Shown here: positions 20,302 through 29,308 of the stretch, one piece after another
Layout of the letters: each line of letters opens with the position of its first letter
Position numbering within the stretch: position 1 is the stretch's first letter
Assembly: GCA_902791235.1 (NCBI GenBank)
Contig: CADAUV010000001.1
Location: 1 to 64,000, forward strand
Source: Oscillospiraceae bacterium
GTDB taxonomy: Bacteria > Bacillota > Clostridia > Oscillospirales > Acutalibacteraceae
Length of the DNA stretch: 64,000 nucleotides
Direction of reading: 5' to 3'
Position numbers and translations under genes: made by a program
The notes under the pieces: generated by a model
Told to the model about the DNA's origin: nothing
Seen by the model: only the letters and a program-made list of their open reading frames with translations
The model's database searches: none

Positions 20302-21363
20302 TTAATAAAAGTAGTATTCGAGAAGCTGTGATGCGTCTTCTTCAGACTGAGCGTTTGCGACGGTTTGTGCAAGCATATACGCGCCGTCCTCCTCCGTTAC
20401 TGCAATACATTCGGTATAGGAGATATCGTTTGTTTTATAGCTGATTTGACAGAGCTTGAATTCCCTGCCTGCGATATCCTTGTCATAGAAAGCCGAGATG
20501 TTGACATCTTCGTAATTTGCGTAAAGCGATTCGTCGGTAAGCTTTTTAAGAACATCGTTTTCGTCCGTGTAGCCTGCCTCCCTGCTGACAACTGCGGTTT
20601 TAATCATCGCCGTGTTATCATCAGCCATTGCCACTGAATCGTAGTAAAGCTTTCCGCTGCCCTCCTGCGCATAAGGAACTCCCGTTCCCTCCTCGAACTG
20701 ATAGTCGCCGTCCTGAGCAATCTCGCCGTAGCTTAAGAAGGTGAAGTTCTCGGGCAAATTGTAGTCAACTGCGAAATACAGGTTGTAGTAATAACCGAGC
20801 TCCGTGTCGAAGGCTCCGTAAATATCGCCGTCGTAATCATCCTCAAGGTCGAAATCCTCGTCGAAATCGAAGTCCTCGCTGAAGTCCTCGTAATTCGGAA
20901 AATCGTCGGCGTGCTTAACTATATATGTTGAAAAGATTGCGAAGCCTGCGATGCACATAATTATTCGGATAATGAAGCTGATTAACGCTCCGAGACCGCA
21001 TGCTTTCGCGTTTTTCGGCTTGGCGTCCTTATCAACAAAGAAAATTATAAGTCCTGCAATCGGGAACAGCACCGAGAGAATTACAAGCCATACATTCGCC
21101 TTCTCCTCCTTTGGCGGCTGTGGCGCAGGCGCATAGGGTGCGCCATACGGCATCTGATAGCTGCCGCTCTGCTGCGGAGGGATTGCTCCGCCGTTTGTCT
21201 GTGGCGGGACTTGGTTTGTGTTTTGCTGCGGTGAAGCTGCACCGCTGACGGAGGTGTTTGTGTAAGTCTGTTCGGGCTGTGGCTGAGCCTCAAGCTCCGC
21301 GCCGCAGTTCATACAGTATTTTGTACCGTCGGGAACTTCAGCGCCGCATTTGTTACATATCAT
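20302..21363 (-). CDS. Zinc-ribbon membrane protein
   Basis: The protein has 353 aa with an AAGGAG ribosome site before the ATG. An N-terminal zinc ribbon (MICNKCGAEVPDGTKYCMNC) supplies four cysteines in two CxxC pairs. A proline/glutamine-rich linker (~25-85) leads to a hydrophobic region at ~90-150 with two likely membrane segments, separated by a short basic loop (DKDAKPKNAK). The remainder is an acidic extracellular or periplasm-side domain with an 'EDFDFDEDFDLEDDYDGD' run at about 165-185. This is a common architecture of uncharacterised Firmicutes membrane proteins. It is last in the iolJ-iolC direction but probably unrelated to inositol use. Confidence 0.88.
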   Translation of the reverse strand: MICNKCGAEVPDGTKYCMNCGAELEAQPQPEQTYTNTSVSGAASPQQNTNQVPPQTNGGAIPPQQSGSYQMPYGAPYAPAPQPPKEEKANVWLVILSVLFPIAGLIIFFVDKDAKPKNAKACGLGALISFIIRIIMCIAGFAIFSTYIVKHADDFPNYEDFSEDFDFDEDFDLEDDYDGDIYGAFDTELGYYYNLYFAVDYNLPENFTFLSYGEIAQDGDYQFEEGTGVPYAQEGSGKLYYDSVAMADDNTAMIKTAVVSREAGYTDENDVLKKLTDESLYANYEDVNISAFYDKDIAGREFKLCQISYKTNDISYTECIAVTEEDGAYMLAQTVANAQSEEDASQLLEYYFY

Positions 21364-21386
21364 AAATTATCTCCTTTAATTTGCGA

Positions 21387-22406
21387 TTATACTCTCGCAA
21401 CCATTTCGCCGTACTCTTCCTTGCTCTTTTTGATGAACTCCTCTACCTGCTGTGCTGACGGCATTGCGTCCGAGCAGGAGTGAGCGGATATAAGGATTGA
21501 AGCTGAGGCTGAGCCGAACTCAAGGCACTCGATAATTTCCTTACCCTGTAAAAGACTGTAAAGGAAGCTTGAGCCGTAGCCGTCGCCGCCGCCGAAGCCC
21601 TTGAGCTTAACTGCCGGGAACGGCTTGATTGAATAGAATTTTCCGTCGTTTGTGTAAGCGGTTGAGCCCTCCTTGCCGTGCTTGATAACGCAGATAGCCG
21701 CGCCGAAGGACTGCCAGTACTTAGCGGACTCGGGGTCGCTTTCCTTAACGCCTACAATGCCTTCCGTGAGGTCAAACTCCTCGCGTGAGCCCATAATGAT
21801 ATCCGCATTCTGAGCTACAAGGCTGTAATAAACCGCAATCTCGTCAGCGGACTTCCATGTGTACTCACGGTAGTCGATATCGAAAATAATTCTTGTGTTG
21901 TTTTTCTTTGCGAGCATCATTGCCTTGAGGCAAGCCTCCCTTGACGGCGACTGTGCGAGAGCGGTACCGCTTATCACTATTGCCTTTGCCGACGCAATAT
22001 ACTCCTCGTCGATATCCTCGGGAGCCATACAGAAGTCAGCCACATTATCCCTGTACATAAGGATTGAGGACTTTTCCTTTGAAAGAATTTCCGTGAAGGT
22101 GAGGCCGAGACATTCGCCGTTTTTAGCTCTTGTGATACGGCTTGTGTCGATACCCTCCTTATTGAAATAGTTTACAACGAAGTCGCCGAACTGGTCGTCG
22201 CTCACGCAGCCGCAAAAGCCGACCTTACAGCCGAGCCTTGCAAGACCGACTGCGATATTCGCAGGCGAGCCGCCGACATATTTGTTGAAATTTGATGACT
22301 CTGAGAGAGGCATATACATATCTGTCGGGTTGAAGTCGATTGCTATTCTTCCGATTGGAATAAAGTCAAGCGGCTTACTCATATCAAAGCTAACATAATT
22401 CTGCAT
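21387..22406 (-). CDS. iolC: 5-dehydro-2-deoxygluconokinase (IolC)
   Basis: The protein has 339 aa and belongs to the PfkB/ribokinase family. IolC phosphorylates 2-deoxy-5-keto-gluconate in myo-inositol catabolism. The N-terminal substrate segment (NKYVGGSPANIAVGLARLG) and the C-terminal anion-hole/catalytic segment GFGGGDGYGSSF are visible. The usual GAGD is GGGD here, with the catalytic aspartate retained. The length is normal for the family. It is preceded by a GGAAGG ribosome site and lies 23 bp downstream of the aldolase gene, the enzyme that uses its product. The iolJ-iolC gene order and sequence make the call firm. Confidence 0.93.
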   Translation of the reverse strand: MQNYVSFDMSKPLDFIPIGRIAIDFNPTDMYMPLSESSNFNKYVGGSPANIAVGLARLGCKVGFCGCVSDDQFGDFVVNYFNKEGIDTSRITRAKNGECLGLTFTEILSKEKSSILMYRDNVADFCMAPEDIDEEYIASAKAIVISGTALAQSPSREACLKAMMLAKKNNTRIIFDIDYREYTWKSADEIAVYYSLVAQNADIIMGSREEFDLTEGIVGVKESDPESAKYWQSFGAAICVIKHGKEGSTAYTNDGKFYSIKPFPAVKLKGFGGGDGYGSSFLYSLLQGKEIIECLEFGSASASILISAHSCSDAMPSAQQVEEFIKKSKEEYGEMVARV

Positions 22407-22429
22407 ATCAATTACCTTCCTTTATGGTT

Positions 22430-23272
22430 TTACGCCTTATTGTCGCTGCCGAAGATGAGGATGTGCTTTTTAACATTCTGATAAGCGCCCTCAACCTCAG
22501 CTGCCTGAAGGTCGTAATAACCGTTTATACTGTTTTCATTATAACATTCGCGCACTGTTTTTTCAACACTGTCAAAGGTTGCCGTGGCGATATTGATTTT
22601 CTTTATACCCGTGTGCGAGCAGCGGATGAAATCGTCGGGAGTAATGCCCGTACCGCCGTGAAGCACGAGGGGTACCTTTGTAAGCCTGTCAACCTCCTCG
22701 AGTATATCGAAGCGGAGCTTCGGCGTGCTTTTGTAATTGCCGTGCGCATTACCGATAGCAATGGCGAGCGCGTCAACGCCCGTTTCGCTTTCAAAGCGTA
22801 CAGCGTCTTCGGGCCTTGTGCAGTTGATTGCGATATCCTCGCTTCCGTCCTCGCTGCCGCCTACGCAGCCTATCTCAGCCTCAACCGCCGCATTCGTCAT
22901 ATCGGCAAGAGCCTTTACAGCCTTTGTCATTTCAATATTCTCATCAAGAGGAAGATGTGAGCCGTCGAACATAACCGAGGTGAAGCCGAGGTCAAGCGCC
23001 TGACCGATTTTCTCCATCGTTTTGCCGTGGTCGAAGTGAACGGCAACGGGGGTTTTGGCGTTCTTTGCGGCTGCCACCATAAGAGGTCCGATAACCTCAA
23101 GCGGACTTTGTTTGAGTCTTACCTCGGCAATCTGTAAAATTGCAGGCGAATTAAGCTCCTCAAAAGCCTTAATTGCGCCAAGCACCATTTCCATATTCGC
23201 AACCGAGAAGGAGCCTACCGCGTAGTCCTTTTCCTCGGCGTCAGCCAGAAGCTCTCTCATATTAACAAGCAT
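22430..23272 (-). CDS. iolJ: Class II aldolase, likely 6-phospho-5-dehydro-2-deoxygluconate aldolase (IolJ)
   Basis: The protein has 280 aa of the zinc-dependent fructose-bisphosphate aldolase class II fold. Visible markers are VAVHFDHG (metal histidine), the AEIGCVGG strand with the catalytic region, AIAIGNAHG (metal histidine and phosphate loop) and LVLHGGTGI. The start is the ATG at 23272 behind AGGAGG. Adjacency to iolC indicates the IolJ reaction, splitting phosphorylated deoxy-keto-gluconate into dihydroxyacetone phosphate and malonate semialdehyde. Family members also act on fructose or tagatose bisphosphate, so the assignment rests on context. A regulator of inositol genes (IolR type) is not in the window. 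Confidence 0.88.
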   Translation of the reverse strand: MLVNMRELLADAEEKDYAVGSFSVANMEMVLGAIKAFEELNSPAILQIAEVRLKQSPLEVIGPLMVAAAKNAKTPVAVHFDHGKTMEKIGQALDLGFTSVMFDGSHLPLDENIEMTKAVKALADMTNAAVEAEIGCVGGSEDGSEDIAINCTRPEDAVRFESETGVDALAIAIGNAHGNYKSTPKLRFDILEEVDRLTKVPLVLHGGTGITPDDFIRCSHTGIKKINIATATFDSVEKTVRECYNENSINGYYDLQAAEVEGAYQNVKKHILIFGSDNKA

Positions 23273-23302
23273 AACAATTCCTCCTATATGACTTTAAGTC
23301 GG

Positions 23303-23635
23303 TAGCGAGCCGGCAATAAGCCGAGTTCTGTATACGGTAATTATCTATCTCGACGCAGAATTACTCCTGCGCTCAAGCCATCCTTCAAGGTTATGTGTCG
23401 AGCAAACAACCCCTTAGTCGATGTTGCAGCGGATAGGGTTTACATGGCAGGGAATGTTACCACTCCCTCGGTGAGCTCTTACCTCGCCTTTCCACCCTTG
23501 CCTGTTAAGGCGGTTTATTTCTGTTGCACTGTCCCGGAGATTGCTCTCGGCGGCCGTTAGCCGTTATCCTGCTCTGCGCTGCTCGGACTTTCCTCATACA
23601 GCAAGCTGTACGCAATTACCTCACCGACTCGCAAA
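23303..23635 (-). ncRNA. rnpB: RNase P RNA (bacterial class A)
   Basis: Read on the minus strand, the segment has the hallmark GAGGAAAGTCC...GC core near the 5' end, the ACAGAA/CTCGGCTTA 3' core, and internal conserved stretches such as GGTAAGAGCTCACC. The terminal helix P1 can be drawn as GCGAGTCGG (at 23632-23624) with CCGGCTCGC (at 23313-23305), nine pairs with one G-U. The RNA is the catalytic subunit that matures tRNA 5' ends. It stands alone between iolJ and the LCP gene and has no protein gene beside it. The ends are inferred from P1 and may be off by a few bases. Confidence 0.95.
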
Positions 23636-23737
23636 TCTATTTTAAAATAAATACACCTTAAATGTCAATGATTAATATTGAAATAAAGCTTATAATATAG
23701 TAATATTAAAGAAAGAACTATACTGAGGAGGTAGAAT

Positions 23738-24973
23738 ATGCCTCGTTTTGAAAACGAAAGACCTGATTTATACAAGAATATGGGAGTTGACCGTACCGTT
23801 CCCGAAAATGAGAATTACTACGGCAGAACCTCTCCGATTGATTACGGCGGCGAGGAGCCCGTTGTTACGGATAATCAGCGCGGCTTTAATCCCTGCACTG
23901 ATTTTGACGACGAGGACTTTATCACCCGTCAGCCCGAGCGGAGAAGCTCTGAGCAGATAAGACCGCCCGAAAGGCGTGTGCAGAGCGCGCCGCAGAGAAG
24001 AACTCCGCCAAAGCGCAAAAAGAAAAAGCCCGTCGGTAAAATAATACTTGCGCTTATCCTTGTGCTTGTACTTGTTTTAGGCGGCACGGGGCTTGTAAGT
24101 CTTGCAAGGATTAATCATAATGATAAGCTTGAAAACCCGTATGTAAATGCCGCCGACCTTAAAAGCGACAGCGGTGTTAAGAATATTCTTCTCCTCGGCG
24201 TTGACGCAAGACCCGACGATGAAACCGAGGCTTCGCGCTCGGACACTATGATGCTTGTATCGGTGGACAAAAATCATCACAGCGTTAAAATGGTTTCCTT
24301 CCTGCGCGATACATGGGTGTATGTGCCGACGCTTAACAGTAATCAGAGGCTTAATGCCGCCTGCTCCTCCGCAGGTTATCAGGGCGTCGTTGACGCAATT
24401 GAGTATAATTTCGGCGTTAAAATCGACGGCTATGCGGTTGTTGACTTCGATATGTTCAAGGTGCTTGTTGACAGCATCGGCGGAGTTAATGTGAATGTAA
24501 CTCAGGAGGAGGCTGACGAGGTAACAAATCATCCAAAGCGTTACGGCAATGTTACTCTTGAGTCGGGCGAGTATAAGCTCACGGGCGAGCAGGCGCTTGC
24601 TTATTGCAGAATAAGAAAGATTGACACCGACTGGAAGCGCACCGAGCGCCAGCGTACTGTTATGCAGGCTATCCTGAGCGGCGCAAAGCGTAATCCTCTC
24701 GCGCTTCTCAATATCGCAGTCAAGGCTGCGCCCTATGTTGAAACAAACCTCAGCACCTCGGAGCTTGTTTCTCTCGGCACTGCGGCGGCAACCTGTCTTG
24801 GAAATATGTATCAGACCAAGGTGCCGTTTGAGGGAACATGGGAGTACGCGAATAAAAACGGAGCAAGCGTAATTGCGATAAATACCGACGCGAACAGGGA
24901 CAAGCTCATTGATTATATTTATAATTTAACAAATGAGGAAATAGAAGCCCTTGAAGAGCAGGACGGGGAATAA
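23738..24973 (+). CDS. LytR-CpsA-Psr (LCP) family cell-wall transferase
   Basis: The protein has 411 aa. LCP enzymes attach lipid-linked glycopolymers to peptidoglycan outside the membrane. The first ~95 residues are a long charged, proline/arginine-rich cytosolic tail. One membrane segment follows (IILALILVLVLVLGGTGLV, ~103-121). The LCP domain carries the typical signatures: NILLLGVDARP, the SRSDTMMLVSVD aspartate/arginine site, KMVSFLRDTWVYVP, and further arginines in AYCRIRKIDTDWKRTERQR. The ribosome site is GAGGAGG. It is a single-gene unit ended by a bidirectional terminator shared with iolE. Confidence 0.94.
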   Translation: MPRFENERPDLYKNMGVDRTVPENENYYGRTSPIDYGGEEPVVTDNQRGFNPCTDFDDEDFITRQPERRSSEQIRPPERRVQSAPQRRTPPKRKKKKPVGKIILALILVLVLVLGGTGLVSLARINHNDKLENPYVNAADLKSDSGVKNILLLGVDARPDDETEASRSDTMMLVSVDKNHHSVKMVSFLRDTWVYVPTLNSNQRLNAACSSAGYQGVVDAIEYNFGVKIDGYAVVDFDMFKVLVDSIGGVNVNVTQEEADEVTNHPKRYGNVTLESGEYKLTGEQALAYCRIRKIDTDWKRTERQRTVMQAILSGAKRNPLALLNIAVKAAPYVETNLSTSELVSLGTAAATCLGNMYQTKVPFEGTWEYANKNGASVIAINTDANRDKLIDYIYNLTNEEIEALEEQDGE

Positions 24974-24974
24974 C

Positions 24975-25015
24975 AAAAAAGCGGAATTGACATTTGGTCA
25001 ATTCCGCTTTTTGTT
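24975..25015. terminator. Bidirectional terminator between LCP gene and iolE
   Basis: A 10-bp stem GCGGAATTGA/TCAATTCCGC is flanked by an A-run on the left and a T-run on the right. It can stop transcription of the plus-strand LCP gene and of the minus-strand iolGDE block. Confidence 0.93.
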
Positions 25016-25022
25016 TATTTAA

Positions 25023-25922
25023 TTAAAGACCTGCTTTTTCTTTAATATACTTTCTTGCCTTAACAGCGTACTCAAACGGGTTAGCCTTTGCAGGGTCCTG
25101 CTCTGCCTCAACTACCACCCAGCCCTCGTAATTATTCTCAGCGAGAATATCGAAGATTGGCTTGAAGTCAACATCGCCGTCGCCGGGCACGGTGAATACG
25201 CCCGCTCTTACTGCGTCAAGGAAGCTCATATGCTCGGGCACTACCTGATTGTTATAAACATCAAGGCGTACATCCTTGAGATGTACATGCTTGATTCTGT
25301 TAACATACTTTTTGAGTACGGGAACGGGGTCGATGCCTGCGAAGGTGAGATGACCTGAATCGAAAAGAAGGTACACAAGCTCAGGGTCGGTAATCTCCAT
25401 AAGCTTATCAATCTCCTCAACGGTCTGTACGCCCGTGCCCATATGGTGATGAACCGTGAAGTACATACCCTTTGACTTGGCGTAAGCGCCCATCTCATTA
25501 AAGCCCTTTGCAACAATTTCCCACTGCTCGTCAGTGTAGTAAGGCTTCTCGTCAAGGATTGACTTTGTGAGGTCGCCCTGAATGGAGTTGCCCTGCTCGG
25601 AAGCTCCGATTACCCTTGCGCCGAGCTTGTAAAGCTTGTCGCAGTGCGCCTTGAAAGCCTCAATTGTTTCCTCATAAGGCTTAGAGGTGAGGTAGGAAGA
25701 GAACCATGCGTTACAAATCTGAAGTCCTCTGATGTCAAGATATTTCTTTAATACATCGGGGTCCTGCGGATATTTGTTACCGATTTCCGAGCCCTTGAAG
25801 CCTGCAAGCGCCATTTCGCTTATGCACTGCTCAAAGGTGTTTTCAGCACCGAGGTCGGGCATATCGTCGTTAGTCCAGCCGATTGGTGCGATAGCAAGTT
25901 TTACTTTGTTTGGGTCAAGCAT
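25023..25922 (-). CDS. iolE: Inosose dehydratase (IolE)
   Basis: The protein has 299 aa and a TIM-barrel fold of the sugar-phosphate isomerase/epimerase family. IolE removes water from scyllo-inosose, the product of IolG, to give the dione used by IolD. Visible family features are the N-terminal [15 protein letters not shown], the [11 protein letters not shown] metal/substrate segment, [19 protein letters not shown] and the glutamate-containing VVVEAEQDP. The start has AGGAGA about 10 nt upstream. It is the third gene of an iolG-iolD-iolE unit on the minus strand, 18 bp after iolD. Confidence 0.94.
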   Translation of the reverse strand: MLDPNKVKLAIAPIGWTNDDMPDLGAENTFEQCISEMALAGFKGSEIGNKYPQDPDVLKKYLDIRGLQICNAWFSSYLTSKPYEETIEAFKAHCDKLYKLGARVIGASEQGNSIQGDLTKSILDEKPYYTDEQWEIVAKGFNEMGAYAKSKGMYFTVHHHMGTGVQTVEEIDKLMEITDPELVYLLFDSGHLTFAGIDPVPVLKKYVNRIKHVHLKDVRLDVYNNQVVPEHMSFLDAVRAGVFTVPGDGDVDFKPIFDILAENNYEGWVVVEAEQDPAKANPFEYAVKARKYIKEKAGL

Positions 25923-25940
25923 ATTTTTATTTTCTCCTAA

Positions 25941-27794
25941 TTAATAATCAAATGTTTTTGCGATATTTTCCTGCATATCCTTATATGCTGCCGCAACGGT
26001 TTCGCTCTTTGAAACCTCGGCAACGCCGACTCTCCACCAGGACTCAAAGCCCGGGGTCATTGTCTTTGGAAGAACTTTGATGTCAAAGACGCAGGAAACC
26101 GTCTGCTTCTTAGCGTCAAGAAGCGCAGCTCTCAGCTCATCGGAGGTGCGGCAGGTGTAGCCCTTTGCGCCGTAACCCTCAGCGATTTTAGCGAAGTCAA
26201 CTGCAATCTCGTCGCCGTCAAGCATACCCGTTACGGGGTTTCTTGCGCGGAAAACCGTGCCGAAGGTGTCGGTACCCTGATTGTTCTGCAGGTTTTCAAT
26301 ACAGCCCCAGCCCATATTGTCAAAAAGACAGACATTGATTTTAAGGTTCTCCTGTACCGCTGTGTAAAGCTCGCTGTGTCCCATAAGGAAGGAGCCGTCG
26401 CCGCAGAAGGTGTATACCTCGGAGTCGGGCTTTGCAAGCTTTGCGCCGAGCGCACCGTTAACCTCGTAGCCCATATTTGAATAGCCGTACTCCATATGAT
26501 AAGTGCCTCTGTTCTTAGGTCTGAACAGCCTTTGCATATCACCGGGGAGCGAGCCTGCAGAGCCGAGGGCAATTGCGTCGTCGTCCATAAATTCATTTAT
26601 GATACCGAGTGCGAGAGTCTGGTTGAGACCGCCGTCAAGCTCGGTTGTGTAATAGCTGTCGACAATTGCGTCCCACTCTTTTTTAGCCTCTGCAATTTCG
26701 TTTGTGTAAGCGGTTTTGTAACCGTCGCAGGCGGAGATGAGAGCACTGATTGCCTCCTTCGCGTCGGCAACGATTGCCTCAGCGTCCATCTTGTATGCGT
26801 CAAACGGACAGATATTGATTCCAAGCACCTTTCTGTTCTCATTGAAAAGCCATTTTGAAGATGTTGTAAAGTCTGTAAAACGGGTGCCGACGCCGATAAC
26901 GAGGTCAGCGTCCCTGCCGATAACATTTGCAGCCTTGCCGCCCGTTACGCCGATACCGCCGAGATTGAGCGGATGTTTCCAGTCGATAAGTCCCTTACCT
27001 GCCTGTGTTTCGCTTACGGGGATATTGTACTTCTCTGCAAATTCAAGAAGCTCCTTTTCAGCGCCGCTGTAACGCACGCCGCCGCCGCAGACGATAATCG
27101 GCTTCTTAGCCTCTTTGATAAGCGAAGCCGCTCTGTCAAGCTGTGAAGCGCTAATCGGTCTTCTGTCAAGATGCCAAACTCTTTTCTGAAGGAAATGCTC
27201 GGGGTAGTCGTAAGCCTCGCCCTCAACATCCTGCGGCATAGCAAGACAAACCGCGCCCGTGTCGGCAGGGTCGGTGAGAACGCGCATAGCGTTAATGCAC
27301 GCAGTCATAAGCTGCTCGGGTCTTAAAATCCTGTCGAAATAATGGCATACGCCCTTAAATGCGTCGGTAACCGTTCTGCCGTAGTTGTCAAAAAACTCAG
27401 CCTGCTGTAAAACAGGGTCGGGCTGACGGCACGCGAAGGTGTCGCCCGGGAGAACGAGAAGCGGAATTCTGTTCGCAGTCGCACAGCCGCAGGCGGTTAC
27501 CATATTAGTAGCGCCGGGGCCGATTGACGAAACACAGGGGATAATGGCTTTCCTGTCCATCTGCTTTGCGTATGCAACAGCGGCAAGCGCCATATTCTGC
27601 TCGTTTTTACCCTGATAGAATTTAAGATTATGTCCGCCCTGCTCGAGAGCCTGACCAACGCCGACAACGCAGCCGTGGCCGAAAATGCCGAACATACCTG
27701 TTACAAATTTTGTTTCAACGCCGTCGCATTCAATATACTGATTGTCAAGAAACCTGACAAGAGCCTGCGACATTGTAAGTCTTTCTCTTTTCAT
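25941..27794 (-). CDS. iolD: Trihydroxycyclohexane-1,2-dione hydrolase (IolD)
   Basis: The protein has 617 aa and belongs to the thiamine-diphosphate-dependent family. IolD opens the ring of the dione to 5-deoxy-glucuronate. The thiamine-diphosphate binding motif is visible as GDGSFLMGHSELYTA followed by LFDNMGWG; the N-terminal catalytic-glutamate domain covers about residues 20-200. I place the start at the ATG at 27794, with GAGGTG 6 nt upstream. An upstream in-frame GTG at 27803 overlaps that ribosome site and is unlikely. It sits between iolG and iolE with short gaps, so the three are co-transcribed. Confidence 0.94.
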   Translation of the reverse strand: MKRERLTMSQALVRFLDNQYIECDGVETKFVTGMFGIFGHGCVVGVGQALEQGGHNLKFYQGKNEQNMALAAVAYAKQMDRKAIIPCVSSIGPGATNMVTACGCATANRIPLLVLPGDTFACRQPDPVLQQAEFFDNYGRTVTDAFKGVCHYFDRILRPEQLMTACINAMRVLTDPADTGAVCLAMPQDVEGEAYDYPEHFLQKRVWHLDRRPISASQLDRAASLIKEAKKPIIVCGGGVRYSGAEKELLEFAEKYNIPVSETQAGKGLIDWKHPLNLGGIGVTGGKAANVIGRDADLVIGVGTRFTDFTTSSKWLFNENRKVLGINICPFDAYKMDAEAIVADAKEAISALISACDGYKTAYTNEIAEAKKEWDAIVDSYYTTELDGGLNQTLALGIINEFMDDDAIALGSAGSLPGDMQRLFRPKNRGTYHMEYGYSNMGYEVNGALGAKLAKPDSEVYTFCGDGSFLMGHSELYTAVQENLKINVCLFDNMGWGCIENLQNNQGTDTFGTVFRARNPVTGMLDGDEIAVDFAKIAEGYGAKGYTCRTSDELRAALLDAKKQTVSCVFDIKVLPKTMTPGFESWWRVGVAEVSKSETVAAAYKDMQENIAKTFDY

Positions 27795-27821
27795 AAATAA
27801 CACCTCGTTATGAATTAAGAA

Positions 27822-28835
27822 TTAACCCTCGATTTCGGAAAGCTTTACAGGTCTGTGTTCAGCCACGGAAAGCTTTGCGGCAAGACCGAGGCGAAGCGCC
27901 TCAAGTCCGTCGTTAACGGTCGTTCTTGTGGGCTTGTCGTTAACAACACAGTCGATGAACTCGGTCATCTCATCCGTAAAGGATTTCATATATCTCTCAA
28001 GGAAGAAGTAAAGCGGCTTGTCGCTCTGATTTCCGTCCTCGTTGATGTAGGAAACATTTGTCGGAGTGTCGTTGCCTGCGCTTGCCTGACCTGCGGAGCC
28101 GAATACCTCGAGCCTCTGGTCATAGCCGTAGCAAGCCTTTCTGCAGTTGTCGATTACGCCGATAGCGCCGCTCTTGAATTTGAGAGCAACGAGAGCGGTG
28201 TCAACATCGCCTGCCTCGCCGATTGCGGGGTCAACCATAACTGTTGCGTTAGCGTAAACCTCTTCAACCTCGCCGCCGATGAAGCGCGCCATATCAAAAT
28301 CGTGAACCGTCATATCGAGGAAGATACCGCCCGAAACCTTGACATATGAAATCGGAGGCGGCTCGGGGTCCCTTGAAGTAATTTTGATTGTCTGAAGCTC
28401 GCCGAGCTTGCCCTTGTTTGCTAAATCCTTTATATAAGCAAAGTTGTGGTCATACCTTCTGTTAAAGCCAATCTGGAGCTTAACGCCCGCCTTGTCAACT
28501 GCATTGATAACAGCCTTGATTTTGTCAACCGTGAGGTCAACGGGCTTCTCACAGAAGATGTGCTTTCCTGCGTTTGCAGACTCAATTGCAATATCAGCGT
28601 GCGTATCCGTTGATGAGCAGATGAGCACGGCGTCAATCTCGGGATTGTTTAAAATCTCGTGGTAGTCCTCATAATAGTTGGGGATGCCAAGCTCCTCAGC
28701 CACCTTTTTAGCGCCCTCAACATAGATGTCGGAGATTGCGACAATCTCAGCCTGAGGAATGTGGTAGGTGATTGACTTTGCGTGTACCTGACCGATACGG
28801 CCTGCGCCGATAATGCCGACCTTTAATTTTTCCAT
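27822..28835 (-). CDS. iolG: myo-Inositol 2-dehydrogenase (IolG)
   Basis: The protein has 337 aa and belongs to the Gfo/Idh/MocA family; it oxidises myo-inositol to scyllo-inosose with NAD. The Rossmann motif GIIGAGRIGQVHA is at the N-terminus. EKPVD (catalytic lysine) lies near residue 97, and DMTVHDFDMARF is the family's active-site histidine segment. The start is the ATG at 28835 (MEKLKVG) with GAGGT 7 nt upstream. An upstream in-frame ATG at 28865 would add ten residues, place the ribosome site inside the gene and is unlikely. It is first gene of the iolGDE unit; its promoter lies in the divergent 28836-29042 region. Confidence 0.95.
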   Translation of the reverse strand: MEKLKVGIIGAGRIGQVHAKSITYHIPQAEIVAISDIYVEGAKKVAEELGIPNYYEDYHEILNNPEIDAVLICSSTDTHADIAIESANAGKHIFCEKPVDLTVDKIKAVINAVDKAGVKLQIGFNRRYDHNFAYIKDLANKGKLGELQTIKITSRDPEPPPISYVKVSGGIFLDMTVHDFDMARFIGGEVEEVYANATVMVDPAIGEAGDVDTALVALKFKSGAIGVIDNCRKACYGYDQRLEVFGSAGQASAGNDTPTNVSYINEDGNQSDKPLYFFLERYMKSFTDEMTEFIDCVVNDKPTRTTVNDGLEALRLGLAAKLSVAEHRPVKLSEIEG

Positions 28836-29042
28836 AGATAATACCTCGCTATTAAAAATTTTCATCGTTTAAATAATATCATAACAGTATTTATAATTCA
28901 ATAAATTATTTGATAATATTTCAATAAATTTGCAGGACGACTAATTTATATTAAAAAGTTGCAATATGCCGAAAATATATGTATAATATATTTGGTATGC
29001 CCTGCGGATACGGGGGCACGGATTATTTGCGGAGGTATAAAA

Positions 29043-29297
29043 ATGACTTTTAAATATACACCGAGGGGCGTTTGCTCAAGGGAGATTACAATAGAAGTAA
29101 ATGACGATAGAACACTCGGCGAGGTATCCTTTGTCGGCGGCTGTAACGGCAACCTGAAGGGTATCGGCGCGCTTGTAAAGGGCAGGAATATCGACGAGGT
29201 TATAGAGAGCCTCAGAGGCATTGACTGTAATTTCAAGGGAACCTCGTGTCCCGACCAGCTCGCGACGGCTTTAGAGCAGATTAGCGAGAGAATTTAA
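29043..29297 (+). CDS. TSCPD-domain protein (TIGR03905-like)
   Basis: The protein has 84 aa. The start is the ATG at 29043 behind GGAGGT; an extended upstream frame has no ribosome site. Features are MTFKYTPRGVCSREI, the FVGGCNGNLKG strand pair and the C-terminal GTSCPDQLA motif that names the domain. The domain occurs alone or at the end of adenosylcobalamin ribonucleotide reductases, where cysteines may bind metal. Function of the standalone form is unknown. It is divergent from iolG and 11 bp upstream of the GH36-like gene, so the two are likely co-transcribed. Confidence 0.9.
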   Translation: MTFKYTPRGVCSREITIEVNDDRTLGEVSFVGGCNGNLKGIGALVKGRNIDEVIESLRGIDCNFKGTSCPDQLATALEQISERI

Positions 29298-29308
29298 GGA
29301 ATAAAAGT

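Noticed and set aside
20365..20637. 90-aa plus-strand ORF opposite the zinc-ribbon gene
   Set aside because: Antisense shadow within the acidic domain of the 20302-21363 gene.
24077..24532. 151-aa minus-strand ORF opposite the LCP gene
   Set aside because: Antisense shadow of a conserved LCP domain, no ribosome site.
26496..26858. 120-aa plus-strand ORF opposite iolD
   Set aside because: Antisense shadow of iolD; codon use of iolD explains the lack of stops.
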